From assembly GCA_009741485.1 (NCBI GenBank), contig CM019219.1, forward strand, positions 1,824,925 to 1,888,924: DNA of 64,000 nt, written 5' to 3'. The notes beneath the pieces are model-generated. The model was not told where the DNA came from and ran no database searches. It saw nothing but the letters and a program-made list of their open reading frames with translations. The DNA comes from Malurus cyaneus samueli. Taxonomy: Eukaryota > Chordata > Aves > Passeriformes > Maluridae. Below are positions 48,291 through 59,640 of this stretch, in pieces. The translations under genes and the position numbers were made by a program. Each line of letters starts with the position of its first letter. Position 1 is the stretch's first letter.

Positions 48291-51200
48291 GTGGGACTGA
48301 GCAGCAGAGCAACCACACCAGACAGAATCCAAAGCCCAATTCCCACAATCAGCACAGACAGATCAAAACCTTATAAAAAATCCCCTCACCCATGAGCACC
48401 TTCTGGAGCTCTTTAAGGCAGTGCTCAGCATTAAAGCAATCCCACCTAATCCAAGTGCAGATGTCTCTATTATCCAGATAAACATCTAATGTGCTTTTTT
48501 AATCCTTTTAGACTCTTAGCTACAGTCAAACACTCAAGAACACAACCAACAAACAAAAATAAACAAAGTGTAATGTAATAAATACCAAGAGAATATCTGG
48601 CTCTGCATCAAAATGTTTGGGGTTGGCGTTTTGTCCCGTTTGACTCACCCACTATGGAAATTATTGTCCAAGAAATATCTCTGCACCACAAAAAATATCT
48701 GTTCCCATCTCCAGCCACTTCACTGGTGAGCCTGAACAACTGTTTTCCCACCAGAAAAGCTCAGTGACTGAAATCTCCAGGAAAAGCATCTTTACCCGCT
48801 GCTTCAACCCCCTCCAGTGCTTTGTCACAGGTCACTAAATTAATTTCAAAAAGGAGTCAATGCCTGTGGTTTTGAGCCAGTCCCAGCACTCCAAGAAGTC
48901 TGAGTTGCTCCATGCCCACAGCCTGGGAAGCTCAAGACAAAAGGTTTGGTTTCTTTATGCCCAGCTGTCAGTGAGCAGCACCAAAAAAAACGTACAGAAC
49001 AGGCCAGTGGAGGTGACAGAGAGGTGGGACACACCCTGTCAGCAGTGACAGAGGTGTCACTGACAGGCTGTGGCAGGGAAGGACACACTGGGGATACTAT
49101 CATAACAGAGAAGCCCAAAAAAAAATCCAGAATTTTAAAAACCCAATTAAAAATGCTACAGACCACCTTTTCCACATCCAGTTTTAGTTTTACCATTTAT
49201 CCTTCATGCTGGAAACTACAGAGATCAATCCACAGAAGGGAAAAACACCAAAAAATAAAAACCTAACCCACAAACAGACCTCAGACAGGAAGAAATAAAA
49301 TCAGCTCTCAAGTCTACTCCACCTGAGATTCTTGGTCAAAGAAATATCAGGAAGGTGAGGGATTGATGGAGACACCAATCACCACCAGTAATGCCAAGAA
49401 AAAAAAACAGGGAAAATTGAGGCAACACAACGATGGGATAAAGGGGCAGCCAGGTGAGCAGGAAGGAATTCCAGCAGGGATGAGAAGGCAACAGGTGATG
49501 TCAGCAGAAAATTGGTGGGGATTTCTGTAAGAAAAAAAATGAGAGATATAAAGGAAAAAAGAGGTTGGACACCAGGTAACATCACCACGACCTCAAGTTA
49601 GAGCACACCAAAGGCTTCAGTCCAAGCATTATCGTCTGTGTTAAAGCTACAAATGAGCCATGGAACAAAGCAAAAGAACAATTCCCCCACAGCACCCCAA
49701 AGCAGCAGGAAAAAGTCCAAGTCAATCAAACAAGTTGCTGGACACACCCTCTCTTAGCTCTTTCCACTCCTTACAAAACAATAATTAAAGATTTACTTTT
49801 GCCATTCTAACATCAGCTTTCACTCACATGCTCCCATTTCAAGAGATTAACCCCACATTTATCAACAGAGACATTCCCACAGCCCTTATCTAGAACTTTC
49901 CCCAGTGACACACTTCACCCTATCTCTGCAGAGCAATCCCTCCTTGCAAGGACAGCATTTATAGGGCATTCCAAACCACTGCCTCGATAATCCCCAGCCA
50001 TGGCAGGGGCACGATTTGTTCACTGGAGTCATATGCACAGCAGATTTTTCTGAAAGCAAGCATCCTTTTAAATCGTTCACCATCTGCCTCAAGACTCAGA
50101 AACTCAAATTATCATCAGCCACTTCCATCTGGCTCAGCACTGAGAGATTTCCTGGGTCAGGGTCTGCCACAGGAACACTTTTTCTATTTCCAGTCTCTTC
50201 GTTTCTGATACGCAGGCACCACACGCTCTGCGCTGAAGCGACTCCTCAATAAAAGCACCCAACTCCACGCCCTGAACCATTCCCCACTGCCAACAGTTTT
50301 TCCTGCAGACCAGCTGGCACCATTGGGAGGATGCTAAAGGCTACAGCACCAGCTGGGATGCAGGGAAGCTGCTGGAGACAGGTAAGAGCAGAGAATTCCA
50401 TGATCCCATATCTCTGCCCCTCCCAGAGGCACCAGTGTTTGCCACCTTCTCCCTTAATTCTGTTTTTCCCTTTTTATTCCACATACAGAAATGGGGAAAG
50501 CCTTCCTAAAACAGCACAGCTGAAGGATTTTAATCAAGGTTCCCTCCTTGCAGGACACTCAGCCCCATTCCCTCCACAGATGTTATTTTATTCCATCCAA
50601 TTCCAAGCCCTGTGACGCCAGCGTTTCCGGGCTTTGTTTGGATAAGCAGGACAAGGAAGGCACAGCAAACACAAACACCTAAGGCTGTGCTCCCAGAAGG
50701 CAGCTGGATGCTCCAAGAGGCTCCCAGGTATTCCAGAATCCCCGTGCTCTCTCAATTCCCACACTGCCAAATTTTCCCAAATGCTCCCAGAAGCTCTGCC
50801 AGGAGCTCCACAAGGTTCCTCCCGAAGGATGACAATTCCTGATGCCACCACTGATGCCCTCCCTATGTGGGACTCCTCAGGGAAAACAGGATTTTCCCAA
50901 ACCCTCCACACCTGGCAGCTGCTCCATATTTTCACCTCAATATTGAATAATTTGTGCAGCACATCCATAAAAGTGGCCCAGCTACCACAGGAGCAGGGCT
51001 GTTCAAACAGAGCACTCAAAAACCCTACAAGCACAAACATTGATTACGTACAATTTCGCTGCCATTCCCGTACAGAAATTACACAGCAAACCCTGTAGCA
51101 CTCACTTGTTGGTGTTTTCTACTGGGGAACACAAAGACATTTTGCTACTCCAACACCCTTAGGCAAAATCAGCCACCAAAACTCTCTGCAAACACATTCT

Positions 51201-52507
51201 AAAGCGGGCTGTGCTGAAATAATATCAGCAGTACTCAAAATAAAGCAGCAGTGTTAAGAAAAGTTATTAAAAAAAACCCAAAATTCATGTATGGCAGCCA
51301 ATAGTTGCTTCAGTTATTCATCCATCTGTTTGCTTTGTTACGTATACAGTGCATGATTGCACATAATAGTTCTCAGTGCAATTATTGCACTTTAGTTACA
51401 AAGCTATATGGAGCAGAAAAATATTTCCAGAGATATTTCATATTTTTGCTGATGAAACTGAAATGCAGCAACTGCCGCTTCTTGTGTTACCAATCTTTAC
51501 AATAGAAATCAGATTTAATGCACAAATTACATAAACACAGGCAGATAATACTATAAATATATAAATGTTTTCACAGCCGCAGTCTGAAAAGGGAGATAAA
51601 GTTTCAGAATTGCAAGAATTATCTCTTACTGAACATTTTTTTTTAGGTTTAAGGGATTTTAGGTCTATATTTCTTTTGGTTTAGACAGGGTGTGATTTCA
51701 ATCCCACCCCCCCAAACTGAAGGAGGAAAGTATTCCAGTAACTCATTAAGGAATTCATTAAAGCCTTACTCAGAAAATGGTTATTGTCACAACAGCCTTG
51801 GGGGCTACCCCAAGCTAGAAAACAGAATTAAAAATGCTTTTAAGTTAAATTAAAAAAAAAACAAAAAAAAAACCCAAGACTGACTTGTCAGTGGTCCATC
51901 TCCCTGTCCAAGAAGAGCCATAAGGAGGAGCAGCTCCACTGAATATTTTGAGGAAGTTTTGGACTTGCAACAAGACAATGAGGAGAGGCAACACTGATAT
52001 CTTTGACAGAGTAAATACTTTCAAACTGGATTAGCAGCAGCTCCTTCTTGGAGTTTCCACTCATTAAAAGCAGCCAGTCCCAGCTATTTATCCACAGCTG
52101 GACACATCCCCAGGTATTTACCAGGATGGACTGATAGGATTTTCATCCCCATGCTGAAGGATTGCACAAAGCAATGGATCCTCCATGTGCCCAACAGCCA
52201 GCAAAACTGGACAAACTCCAGAAACACTAATATTTAAAGGAAAAATTACCCCAGTGCTTATTTCTGTAGCAATCAGCTGACAGAGGGGCTTCCTGGAGAT
52301 GGTGTTTTGCTTTTAAATTGCCACCAGTTTATTTCCCCCTTCCCTGAAAAGCTCTGCCTCTGCAGAAAGGAAAATGCATTTGTACCACAAAGAAATCTGT
52401 GCCAAGTGTGGCAAACAGCCCAAAATAAGCATTGTCTGAGGGCACCTAAGTCAAGCATTTTAAACAGAAGAGATAAAGGGATAACTACAAACCCACCAAG
52501 GGTGAAA

Positions 52508-52650
52508 TCAAAGAATCTCAGAATGGTTGGGGTTGAAGGGACCTTAAAAAGCCCATCCAGGCCCCATCCCCTGTGATGGGCAGGGACACCTTCCACCATC
52601 CCAGGGTGCTCCAAAGCTGACCTTGGACACTTCTAGGGATGAAAATAAAT
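52508..52650 (-). mobile_element. CR1 LINE 3' fragment (intron 1)
   Basis: GAATGGTTGGGGTTGAAGGG, GATGGGCAGGGACACCTTCC and AGGGTGCTCCAAAGCTGACC. Confidence 0.85.
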
Positions 52651-53224
52651 CAAACACCTCAAATCAGCCCGACTACTGTCACTGCCAGATTCATGTACTG
52701 TGTAAAGTGTAAAATCTCACCTTGCTTTCTACCTCCCCTTTTATTTTCTAGGAACAAAAGTAAAATGAACAGCTGAAAATTCCCAATACCGGCTGAAAAC
52801 TTCCTTTGCAAAGTTCAGTAAAAGCTCTGTTTTATGGCTATAGGCAGCTGGCTACCTACTGAAGTCAGTGTATGTTCTATGAGAAATAAAAATAGTAATT
52901 CCTGGAAAATCCCATCAGAAGTCATTTCTCAGAACAATCACACCTTGTAATGGCACTGGCCTGGATGAAAACAAACAGGAGTCCACTTATCTGTTATCTT
53001 TATCCCTCTCCAATCTGTTGTTTGCAACAAGTGTTTATTGACAGAGAACAATAGCACTGCTGAGTAAACTGGGAGTAACTGAGCCCCTGCCCGAAGTCAA
53101 AGCCAGGTCATTGATGTAGGAAGAGGGGTGTGACATCCACCAGAGCCCCTGCCCTCTGCTTCAGGGGACTCCAGGGATGGGGCAGCACAGAAATACAGGG
53201 AATTAAAGGTATTGTGAGATAGAG

Positions 53225-53612
53225 CTGTGAATGGTTTGGGTTGGAAGGGAGACTAAAGAACATCCAGTGCCACCCCTGGCATGGCAGGGACACCTCCCAC
53301 TATCCCAGGCTGCTCCCAGCCCCAATGTCCAGCCTGGCCTTGGGCACTCAAAGGGATCCAGGGGCAGCCACAGCTTCTCTGGGCACCCTGTGCCAGGGCC
53401 TGCCCACCCTACAGGGAACAATTCCTGCCCAAAATCCTATCTAACCCTGGCAATATGATCCATTCCCCCTTGTCCTGTCACTCCATCCCTTGTTCAAAGT
53501 CTCTCTCCATCTTCCCTGTAGCTCCCTTCAGGCACTGGAAGGTCACAGTTAAGACACCCCAAAGCTTCTCTTCTCCAGGCTAAACAATCCCAACTCTCCC
53601 AGCCTTCCCTCC
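53225..53612 (-). mobile_element. CR1 LINE 3' fragment (intron 1)
   Basis: GAATGGTTTGGGTTGGAAGG, GCCTGGCCTTGGGCACTCAA, GGGCACCCTGTGCCAGGGCC, extending to AGCTTCTCTTCTCCAGGCTA; about 390 bp. Confidence 0.9.
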
Positions 53613-54409
53613 CATACAATAAATAAAACCTCATCTAGTTGTCCATGGGGAATGTCATCCCTAGGAAACAGAATCTACATTAGCTCACTCCATCACACTG
53701 ATCCATGCAGCAGCAAATGAGCATTGCCACCTTTACTCCATGGCTTTGGGATGTGTAACAACACAGCCCTGCTGCCACTACCAGCACAAAGTCACCTGTC
53801 CTGTCCTGCCAGGCAGCTTCAAACCTCGCAGCACAGAAGCACTAAAATCCATTCTGAAGATGCATCTTGCCCAATTTCCTTGAAACACTTCCTTCCCTAC
53901 TCTAAGGCATGAATATGCACAAGAGGATCACCTACACAAACAAGAGCCTCTACATGGCACCACAGAACTCCAGGATTGCACAAAAGCCTTAAATCTGCCC
54001 TAAAGCATCCCAGTCCTCCCTGAAGAGCAGAAGAGCAGCAGCAGTGCTTGGCTGTAGGATTTCACGTGCTTTTACCAGCATTCCCCTTGCCAAAACCCTC
54101 TCGTGTCATTCAGAGACATTACAAGAGCAGAACTCAGCTACAAAACTTTTAAATCATAATCATGGAATCATTACTTAGCCTACCAACTCCTTGAAGTTCT
54201 CAACTCATAACAAAATATATACATTTCTATATACCTGGTTTGAAGGTACTTCCACAAACCCCTTTGAAAAAGCTATCCCAAACTCAGAGAGGCTTTTAAA
54301 TACAAAAACCACGAAGTGTGGGCAATCTTCACACTGAAAATCAGGCTTGTTACAATTTGCCACACTGGGATGCGCAACAGAAACTCGCCAGGAACAAACA
54401 AAAATACTG

Positions 54410-54548
54410 GAACTTACTGAGGCTGGGAAAGATCTCCAAGAACATCAAGTCCAAGTCCAATGTCCACCTTGTCCAGCCCAGAGCTCCGAGTGCCACATCC
54501 AGGCCTTCCTTGGACACCTCCAGGGATGGGAACTCAAGCCCTGTAACT
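54410..54548 (-). mobile_element. CR1 LINE fragment, older subfamily (intron 1)
   Basis: CAAGAACATCAAGTCCAAGT, AGTGCCACATCCAGGCCTTC and GACACCTCCAGGGATGGGAA. Confidence 0.65.
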
Positions 54549-55426
54549 GGAAGTTCTCCTTTTACACCTGACCATCCAATGGCACGTGCCACTAATTTTC
54601 TATGTCACCATTTATAAAAAAAAAAAGTACCACAATAGTGGTCTAATTACTCTCTATGGACACAAAGGCATTTTAAATTCAATTTTTGCAGCACAGCAGC
54701 ACCAGCTCCACTTCTCAGTGCAGCTCTCAGCCCAAAGGGTCAAAGCAGAGCAGAAGTCAGGAGGATTTGGAAGCTACCACGGCCACTTTGCACTATCTCA
54801 GAGCTGCTTCAGCCTCCCAGGCTTCCCAAAGCAGCTCATTACATCCCCTCTTGCTGGCAGAGCACCAAAATTACCATTTTCACAATCCACAAGAAGTAGG
54901 AAATGTGAGACTGAGCAGCCACGCTCCATGGGCACTCTGTGACACTGAGGGGACACAAACAGCTCTCAGGACATCTCTGACATCCCGTGGAGGAAGCCAC
55001 ACACCCACGTGGTCCCCTCCACTGCTCCCCAGCAGCTCAGGGTGAGGGATGAAATGCAGGATTGAGATGCCAAGACAAAGATCCGGGCACAGGGAGCAGG
55101 AAAAAGCCTCTCCAACAAAGCTGATCCTCTTCCTGCTCCCCATATGTTAATGCAATATCCCCATGATCCCATTAGATCCACACCCATTCCTCCTGCAGCC
55201 TCCCTGCACTGAGAGCCCTGAGCTCTCTCAGGAAGCAGAGCTGAGTCACACTCACCACTCACTGCCTGCTGAGATAATGCCTCTGCAGCGAGAGCTTGGG
55301 GCAGCAAATTCACTCTGCTGCAGCACAGGGCATCCAGCAGCATCCCCCAATTCTGCTGGACCACAGGAGGAAGTGATCTTCACCTCACCCACATTCCACC
55401 ATGCTTTCACTGCAAAAAAATCACAG

Positions 55427-55712
55427 TTAGGAATGTAATGGGACTCAGTGAAACGTAATTTACTGTGCTTTGAGTGTCTCATCAATCCAGAAACTTCCAA
55501 AAGGATGCTGCCAGACTCTTCCCAGTGGTGCCCAGTGACAGGGTGAGGAACAGTGGCCATGAACTAAACCACGAAGGGTGGCAGGGAAGGGTGAGGGGTG
55601 AAGGAAGGGTGGAACAGCACTGGAATGACTGCCCAGGGAGGGCATTGAGTGTCTCTCTCTCTCTCTCTCTGAAGACGTTCCAAACCCTCCTGGATGTGTT
55701 TGTGTGCCCCTC
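55427..55712 (+). mobile_element. CR1 LINE fragment, left partner of an inverted pair
   Basis: Reads from TAATGGGACTCAGTGAAA to CTGGATGTGTTTGTGTGCCC and lacks the terminal CR1 tail. It matches the reverse complement of 56025-56292 closely, including the unusual 5' part TAATTTACTGTGCTT...GTCTCATCAATCCA. Confidence 0.75.
55650..55672. repeat. (CT)n microsatellite inside a CR1 fragment
   Basis: About nine CT units after GAGTGT. The related right-hand copy has GTCCATGTCTCTGG at this place, so the microsatellite expanded after insertion. Confidence 0.8.
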
Positions 55713-55967
55713 ATTGGCATAATTTATTCCAGCTGCACCACAGCCAGCAAATCTTTAGGTCTCAAGATGTTAAGAAAACTCTGTTGTGCACAGGAAAATA
55801 CTAGAGGAGAGGAAAAAGACATATAAATGCATTCCACAAACACATGTGGGTATTTTGTATATAAACATCTCTATATATAGGTATGTATGTACATGACCCC
55901 ATGACACAACAAAAATAACCCCAAAATTCCACACCTTCAGATTATTTGTGCTTTGGGGAAGCCTGCA

Positions 55968-56292
55968 CTGAGAATCCCAGAATAGCTCTGGTTGGAAGGG
56001 ACCTCTGGCCACCATCCAGGCCATCTCACCAGGAGCAGGTGACACAAACACATCCAGGTGGGTTTGGAGTGTCTCCAGAGACATGGACACTCAGCATCTT
56101 CCCTGGGCAGTCATTCCAGTGCTCTGCCACCCTTCCTTCACCCCTCACAGTTTAGTTCACGGCCATTTTTCCTCTTCCTGTCATTGGGCACCACCCTTTT
56201 GGAAATATCTGCATGGATTGATGAGACACACGAAGCATAGTAAATTACATTTCACTAAGTCCCATTAGCGTTCCTAGCTGGGATTTTCTCCC
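55968..56292 (-). mobile_element. CR1 LINE fragment, right partner of the inverted pair
   Basis: On the minus strand it runs from CTAGGAACGCTAATGGGAC to the CR1 tail (GGTCCCTTCCAACCAGAGC, then ATTCTGGGATTCTC). It shares its 5' breakpoint region with the opposite-facing copy 300 bp away. Confidence 0.8.
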
Positions 56293-57578
56293 CATCAGAC
56301 TATACTGAGTCAACATCAGCCTTCAGGACCAATCATGGCAAATAGGAAAAAAATTATTTTTATGTCTAAACTTTCAGTTTAGCAGGGCCCTCTCTGAATC
56401 TGTTTGGGACTACACAACTGTTGCATCAATGCTCCCCAACCTCCAGCTTTTACAAGCAACAAAAAAATAAAGTCAAAAGACTCACAGTGCCCTTTTTTAA
56501 CAACATAAAGGTCCATAAAACACATGTAACCAAACTGAACATTCAATTTCCTTAGCAGGACACCAAAAGTGTGCTCCCAAAACAGCACCTAACAGAATGG
56601 AAATGAGCCACTGAATCCAATGATCAATTAGCTCTAAATCTGATTTTATCTCCAGGAAACACAACAGCCCCTTTCAACCCTCACACCTCTGTCATTCAGC
56701 AGAGAAACACCCCGGTTCGGGGAGCATCTCAGCTTCGGTCCAAGAAGAAGAAAACAAACTAACAGAGAAACACAAACTTATTATAATGCCATGACAAACT
56801 TCTCTGCAGAGCAGCAGACAAAAAATACCAATTAGGCACCAACTGAGCACATCACCTTGCACTTTTTTAAACTGGGATTTATTATTCTTAAATTATATGA
56901 AAGTTTTTCTCTTCCTACACGTGCAATCTCCCACACTGGAGATCTATCCAAGTCCACTGAAAGTGTCTTTTACAACAATCGGTCCATTTCACACTCTCTT
57001 CCTCTCCTGTCCTTTTCAAATCAATTTCAAGAGATTCCTGGAAAGCCCGACCCGGGCACTCACCCCCACCACAGCAGAGTTCCTGCAAAAGAGGAACTTG
57101 CTTTCGAGTGACACTGGTTTATACCATCAGCTTCCACTACGTGACAACTCAGTCATTCCAAAATACCCATCCCACACCACCCGGCAGATAATTTGGATAC
57201 TTAACGAGCAATCAGTGGCATTTCTGTTTCCCTATGGTTGTGCTGCATCCTCAGTGCAGAAATCACCCACGAGTCTCACACGGTGTAACCAGGATTTACC
57301 AATATTTTTTAAAAGTCACGCTGCGGTTCTAAGGACGTATATACAGAATTATAAATTAATTCTTACAATTTACTTCGGGTTTACTCAGACCCCAAAACTC
57401 CCTTCTTCCTGCTCGCTTTGTTTAGATGAAGTTTAGCTGGGGACTCCTACAAAGAGTTATCCTTCACAATCAACCCGGCCCAACAACTGTGGTGAACACT
57501 AAACTTCACGTTTCCAATTTGAATAGTCAGATTTATTATTTCCTTCCCCCAGACAAACGCTCATTCACGCCAATAAAG

Positions 57579-57623
57579 TTTTTTTTTTTTGGTTGGTTTT
57601 TCTTTTTTTTTTTTTTTTTTTTT
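57579..57623. repeat. T-rich tract T12...T21 at the intron-side edge of the CpG island
   Basis: T12, then GGTTGG, then T5 and T21 separated by single C. On the gene strand it is A-rich and lies about 640 nt into intron 1. Confidence 0.85.
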
Positions 57624-58259
57624 CACCGCAACCCGAAATAAAGCGTTTCGCTCAAAACGGAACAACTTTAAACTCAAGATGGGCCCTGCCGGCACAGCCC
57701 TGCCCAAACCCACGGGGTTTTGGAGCTGTTTAGTCAAAGCAGAGATGTTTTAGGCACCAGCTGGGAACAATCCCCCTCTGTTCCAGAGGGACGGAAGGAG
57801 CGGAGTAGGAAATGGATCCCAGCGCGCAGGGAAATCCCTCATCTGTATGAACATCACACTCCGTGCACAACCGACAGCCTTGTCCCTGAAACATCCCACG
57901 GCGGGACAGGGAATAGAGAGCGCTCCCGAAAGATCCAGCCTGGGACGCGCATCCCGCTCCGCCAGCGTGGAGAAAGAAAGCGCCGTGAAAACAACTCCGT
58001 GCAGCGCTCGGGGAGCGGCACAAACACAGCGGAGCACGGCAAAATACAACTCTTATCAGCGGGGCACGGCTGGAGCGCAGAGCTCCGGGACAACTCCGCA
58101 AGTTCCTGCGAGCCGGGCGGGGATGGGGACAGGGACAGGAACCGGAGGGGCTCGGGCACCGCGCTCCATCCCGGCCCGGCAGGCGGGCAGGACGGGGAAG
58201 CCGCGGCCGGGGGGTGCCCATGGGCGCAACAGGCGGGAGCGGGGCGGGCGCGTCCTCAC

Positions 58260-58305
58260 CTACGCCGTACTTCTCCTCCCTTTTGGTGGGCACCCAGCGG
58301 GTCAT
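58260..58305 (-). CDS. DOCK1: DOCK1 coding exon 1 (residues 1-15)
   Basis: Encodes MTRWVPTKREEKYGV plus the first base of codon 16. The start is chosen because it matches the mammalian N-terminus. It is also the first in-frame ATG: the frame stays open upstream for about 80 codons but contains no ATG. The context GCGCC-ATG-A has G at -3. The donor is G|GTGAGG on the gene strand (plus-strand AC at 58258-58259). The exon sits inside the CpG island. These residues lead into the SH3 domain that contacts ELMO and, in the resting protein, DHR-2. Confidence 0.97.
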
Positions 58306-58342
58306 GGCGCCGGGAGCCGCCGGGATGCCAGAGCCCCGCTCC

Positions 58343-58354
58343 CTACGCCGCCAT
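58343..58354 (-). other. Upstream ORF 1 (Met-Ala-Ala-stop)
   Basis: ATGGCGGCGTAG on the gene strand, embedded in the YY1-type site, out of frame with DOCK1 and ending 37 nt before its ATG. It is a minimal uORF whose effect depends on the transcription start site. Confidence 0.4.
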
Positions 58355-58357
58355 TTT
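58347..58357 (-). promoter_or_regulatory. YY1-type site AAAATGGCGGC in the DOCK1 leader
   Basis: On the gene strand the sequence reads AAAATGGCGGC, a full match to the YY1 consensus AAnATGGCGGC in the orientation usual just downstream of start sites. It lies about 42 nt upstream of the DOCK1 ATG. It also contains the ATG of a three-codon upstream ORF. Confidence 0.6.
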
Positions 58358-58605
58358 CCGACCGCGGGACGGGAAAAGTTTCTCCCGACGGCGGAGTCAT
58401 GTGGTGCGGGCGGAGCCAGCCCGGCCGGGCCCTGCCCGCCGCCCCTCAGCGCCGCCCGCCCGCCTTCCCTTCCCTGGGCAGCGCCGGGGAACGGCCCAGG
58501 ATGGGCTACTACCTGTGGTTGACGACACTCCGAGTGTCCCCCCAATGAAAATTTCGCTCTCAGCGGCCTCCGTGCACCCGTTTATATCCGCGCCGTCTCC
58601 CCGGC

Positions 58606-59216
58606 TGTGTCCCATGTGTACCTGGTTTATTTCAGGTGTTCCCGGTTTGCCCCCGATGACTCCCGCCCATGCCCGGCTGTGTCCCAGGTGTACGCGGTTT
58701 ATTCCAGGTGTACGCGGTTTATTCCAGGTGTACGCGGTTTATTCCCGGTGCCTCCCCGCCTATTCTCGGCTGTGTCCCAGGTGTACCCCGTTTGTTCCAG
58801 GTGTACCCGGTTTATCCGCGGTACCCTCCGCTTATTCCCTTCTGTATCCCAGGTGTACCCGGTTTATTCCGGGTGTACCCGGTTATATTCCCGGTGCCCT
58901 TTCGCCTATCCCCGGTTGTGTCCCAAGTGTACCCCGTTTATTCCAGGGATCTCCCCGCTATCCCCGGTTGTGTCCCAAGTGTACCCCGTTTACTCCAAGT
59001 GTACCCGGTTTATTCCCCGTGCCACTCCGCCTATCCCCGGTTGTGTCCCAGGTGTACCCCGTTTATTCCAGGTATACCCGGTTCATTCCAGGGGTCTCCT
59101 CGCCTATTCCCGGTTGTGTCCCAAATGTACCCCGTTTATTCCAAGTGTACCCGGTTTATTCCAGGGGTCTCCCCGCCTATCCCCGGTTTGTGTCCCACGT
59201 GTACCCCGGTTGCGCT
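58606..59216. repeat. GC-rich minisatellite upstream of DOCK1
   Basis: Tandem array built on a roughly 20-bp motif close to TGTACCCGGTTTATTCCAGG, with exact-looking triplication at about 58690-58750. The motif is combined into longer 50-75 bp units that also contain TCCCCGCCTATCCCCGGT and TGTGTCCCA. It lacks stop codons in several frames, so it creates long spurious frames of Pro/Tyr/Arg-rich repeats. It begins only about 300 bp upstream of the DOCK1 start codon. Confidence 0.9.
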
Positions 59217-59582
59217 CCGCCGTGAAAGTTTCTGCCTGCGTTCTCCTCGGAGATGCGGCTTTAAAATGAAGTTTTAAATGTTTAATGGTTGGAGCACGGT
59301 CTGCGTTTGGGTGTTGCCAGCGGGAGCTGGACAAGCACAAAAAGTGGGGCTATAAGGATTTTATGAGGTGAGACAAAGCCAAGTGCGGGTGCTGCAGCTG
59401 GATCGGGAAAACTCCCGGTACCGATCGGGGCTGGGGATGAAGTGATGGAGCCGCCCTGGGAGGAGGATTTGGGGTGCTGGTGGGTGGGTGGATGAGAGCT
59501 GAACATGCCCCGGCCATGTGTGGAAAAATCTCAACTCCTGGGCTGATCCCACACCATGGATAGCAGGAAAAGAGGAAATTCT

Positions 59583-59640
59583 GGGGGGGCACTGGATGGG
59601 CTTTAAGGTCCCTTCCAACCCAAACTATTCTGTGTTGAGC
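59583..59640 (+). mobile_element. Short CR1 tail upstream of DOCK1
   Basis: GGATGGGCTTTAAGGTCCCT then TCCAACCCAAACTATTCTGT, a clear CR1 3' end. Confidence 0.8.

Larger units (their letters stand above)
58302..58400 (-). other. Upstream ORF 2 (32 codons) overlapping the DOCK1 start as ATGA
   Basis: The gene-strand ATG at 58400-58398 opens a frame of 32 codons beginning MTPPSGETFP. Its TGA stop overlaps the DOCK1 start codon in an ATGA arrangement (main ATG 58305-58303, stop 58304-58302). If the transcript begins upstream of 58400, this uORF would be translated in a different frame right up to the DOCK1 start. Confidence 0.4.
57640..58600 (-). promoter_or_regulatory. DOCK1: CpG-island promoter of DOCK1
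   Basis: A CG-dense, GC-rich block surrounds exon 1 and covers the first 600 bp of intron 1. It is the only such island in the window. On the gene strand a TATAAA lies at 58586-58581, about 280 nt upstream of the ATG; if used, transcription would begin near 58555. A GGGGCGGG-type Sp1 box is in the intron side near 58240. The real start site cannot be fixed from sequence alone; CpG promoters usually have dispersed starts. Confidence 0.8.

Noticed and set aside
57730..58545. A 271-codon minus frame that includes the DOCK1 N-terminus, suggesting an 80-residue extension
   Set aside because: The frame upstream of MTRWV is open but has no ATG (the apparent start at 58545 is TTG), and after exon 1 it reads into intron 1.
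58607..59269. A second divergent gene transcribed away from DOCK1
   Set aside because: A divergent promoter transcript is possible at a CpG island, but no exon, splice pair or domain is visible between 58.6 and 64 kb.
57720..59277. Long plus-strand frames (up to 501 codons) rich in Pro, Tyr, Arg and Val
   Set aside because: They arise from the stop-free minisatellite and CpG island; three overlapping frames are open at once and none shows a domain.
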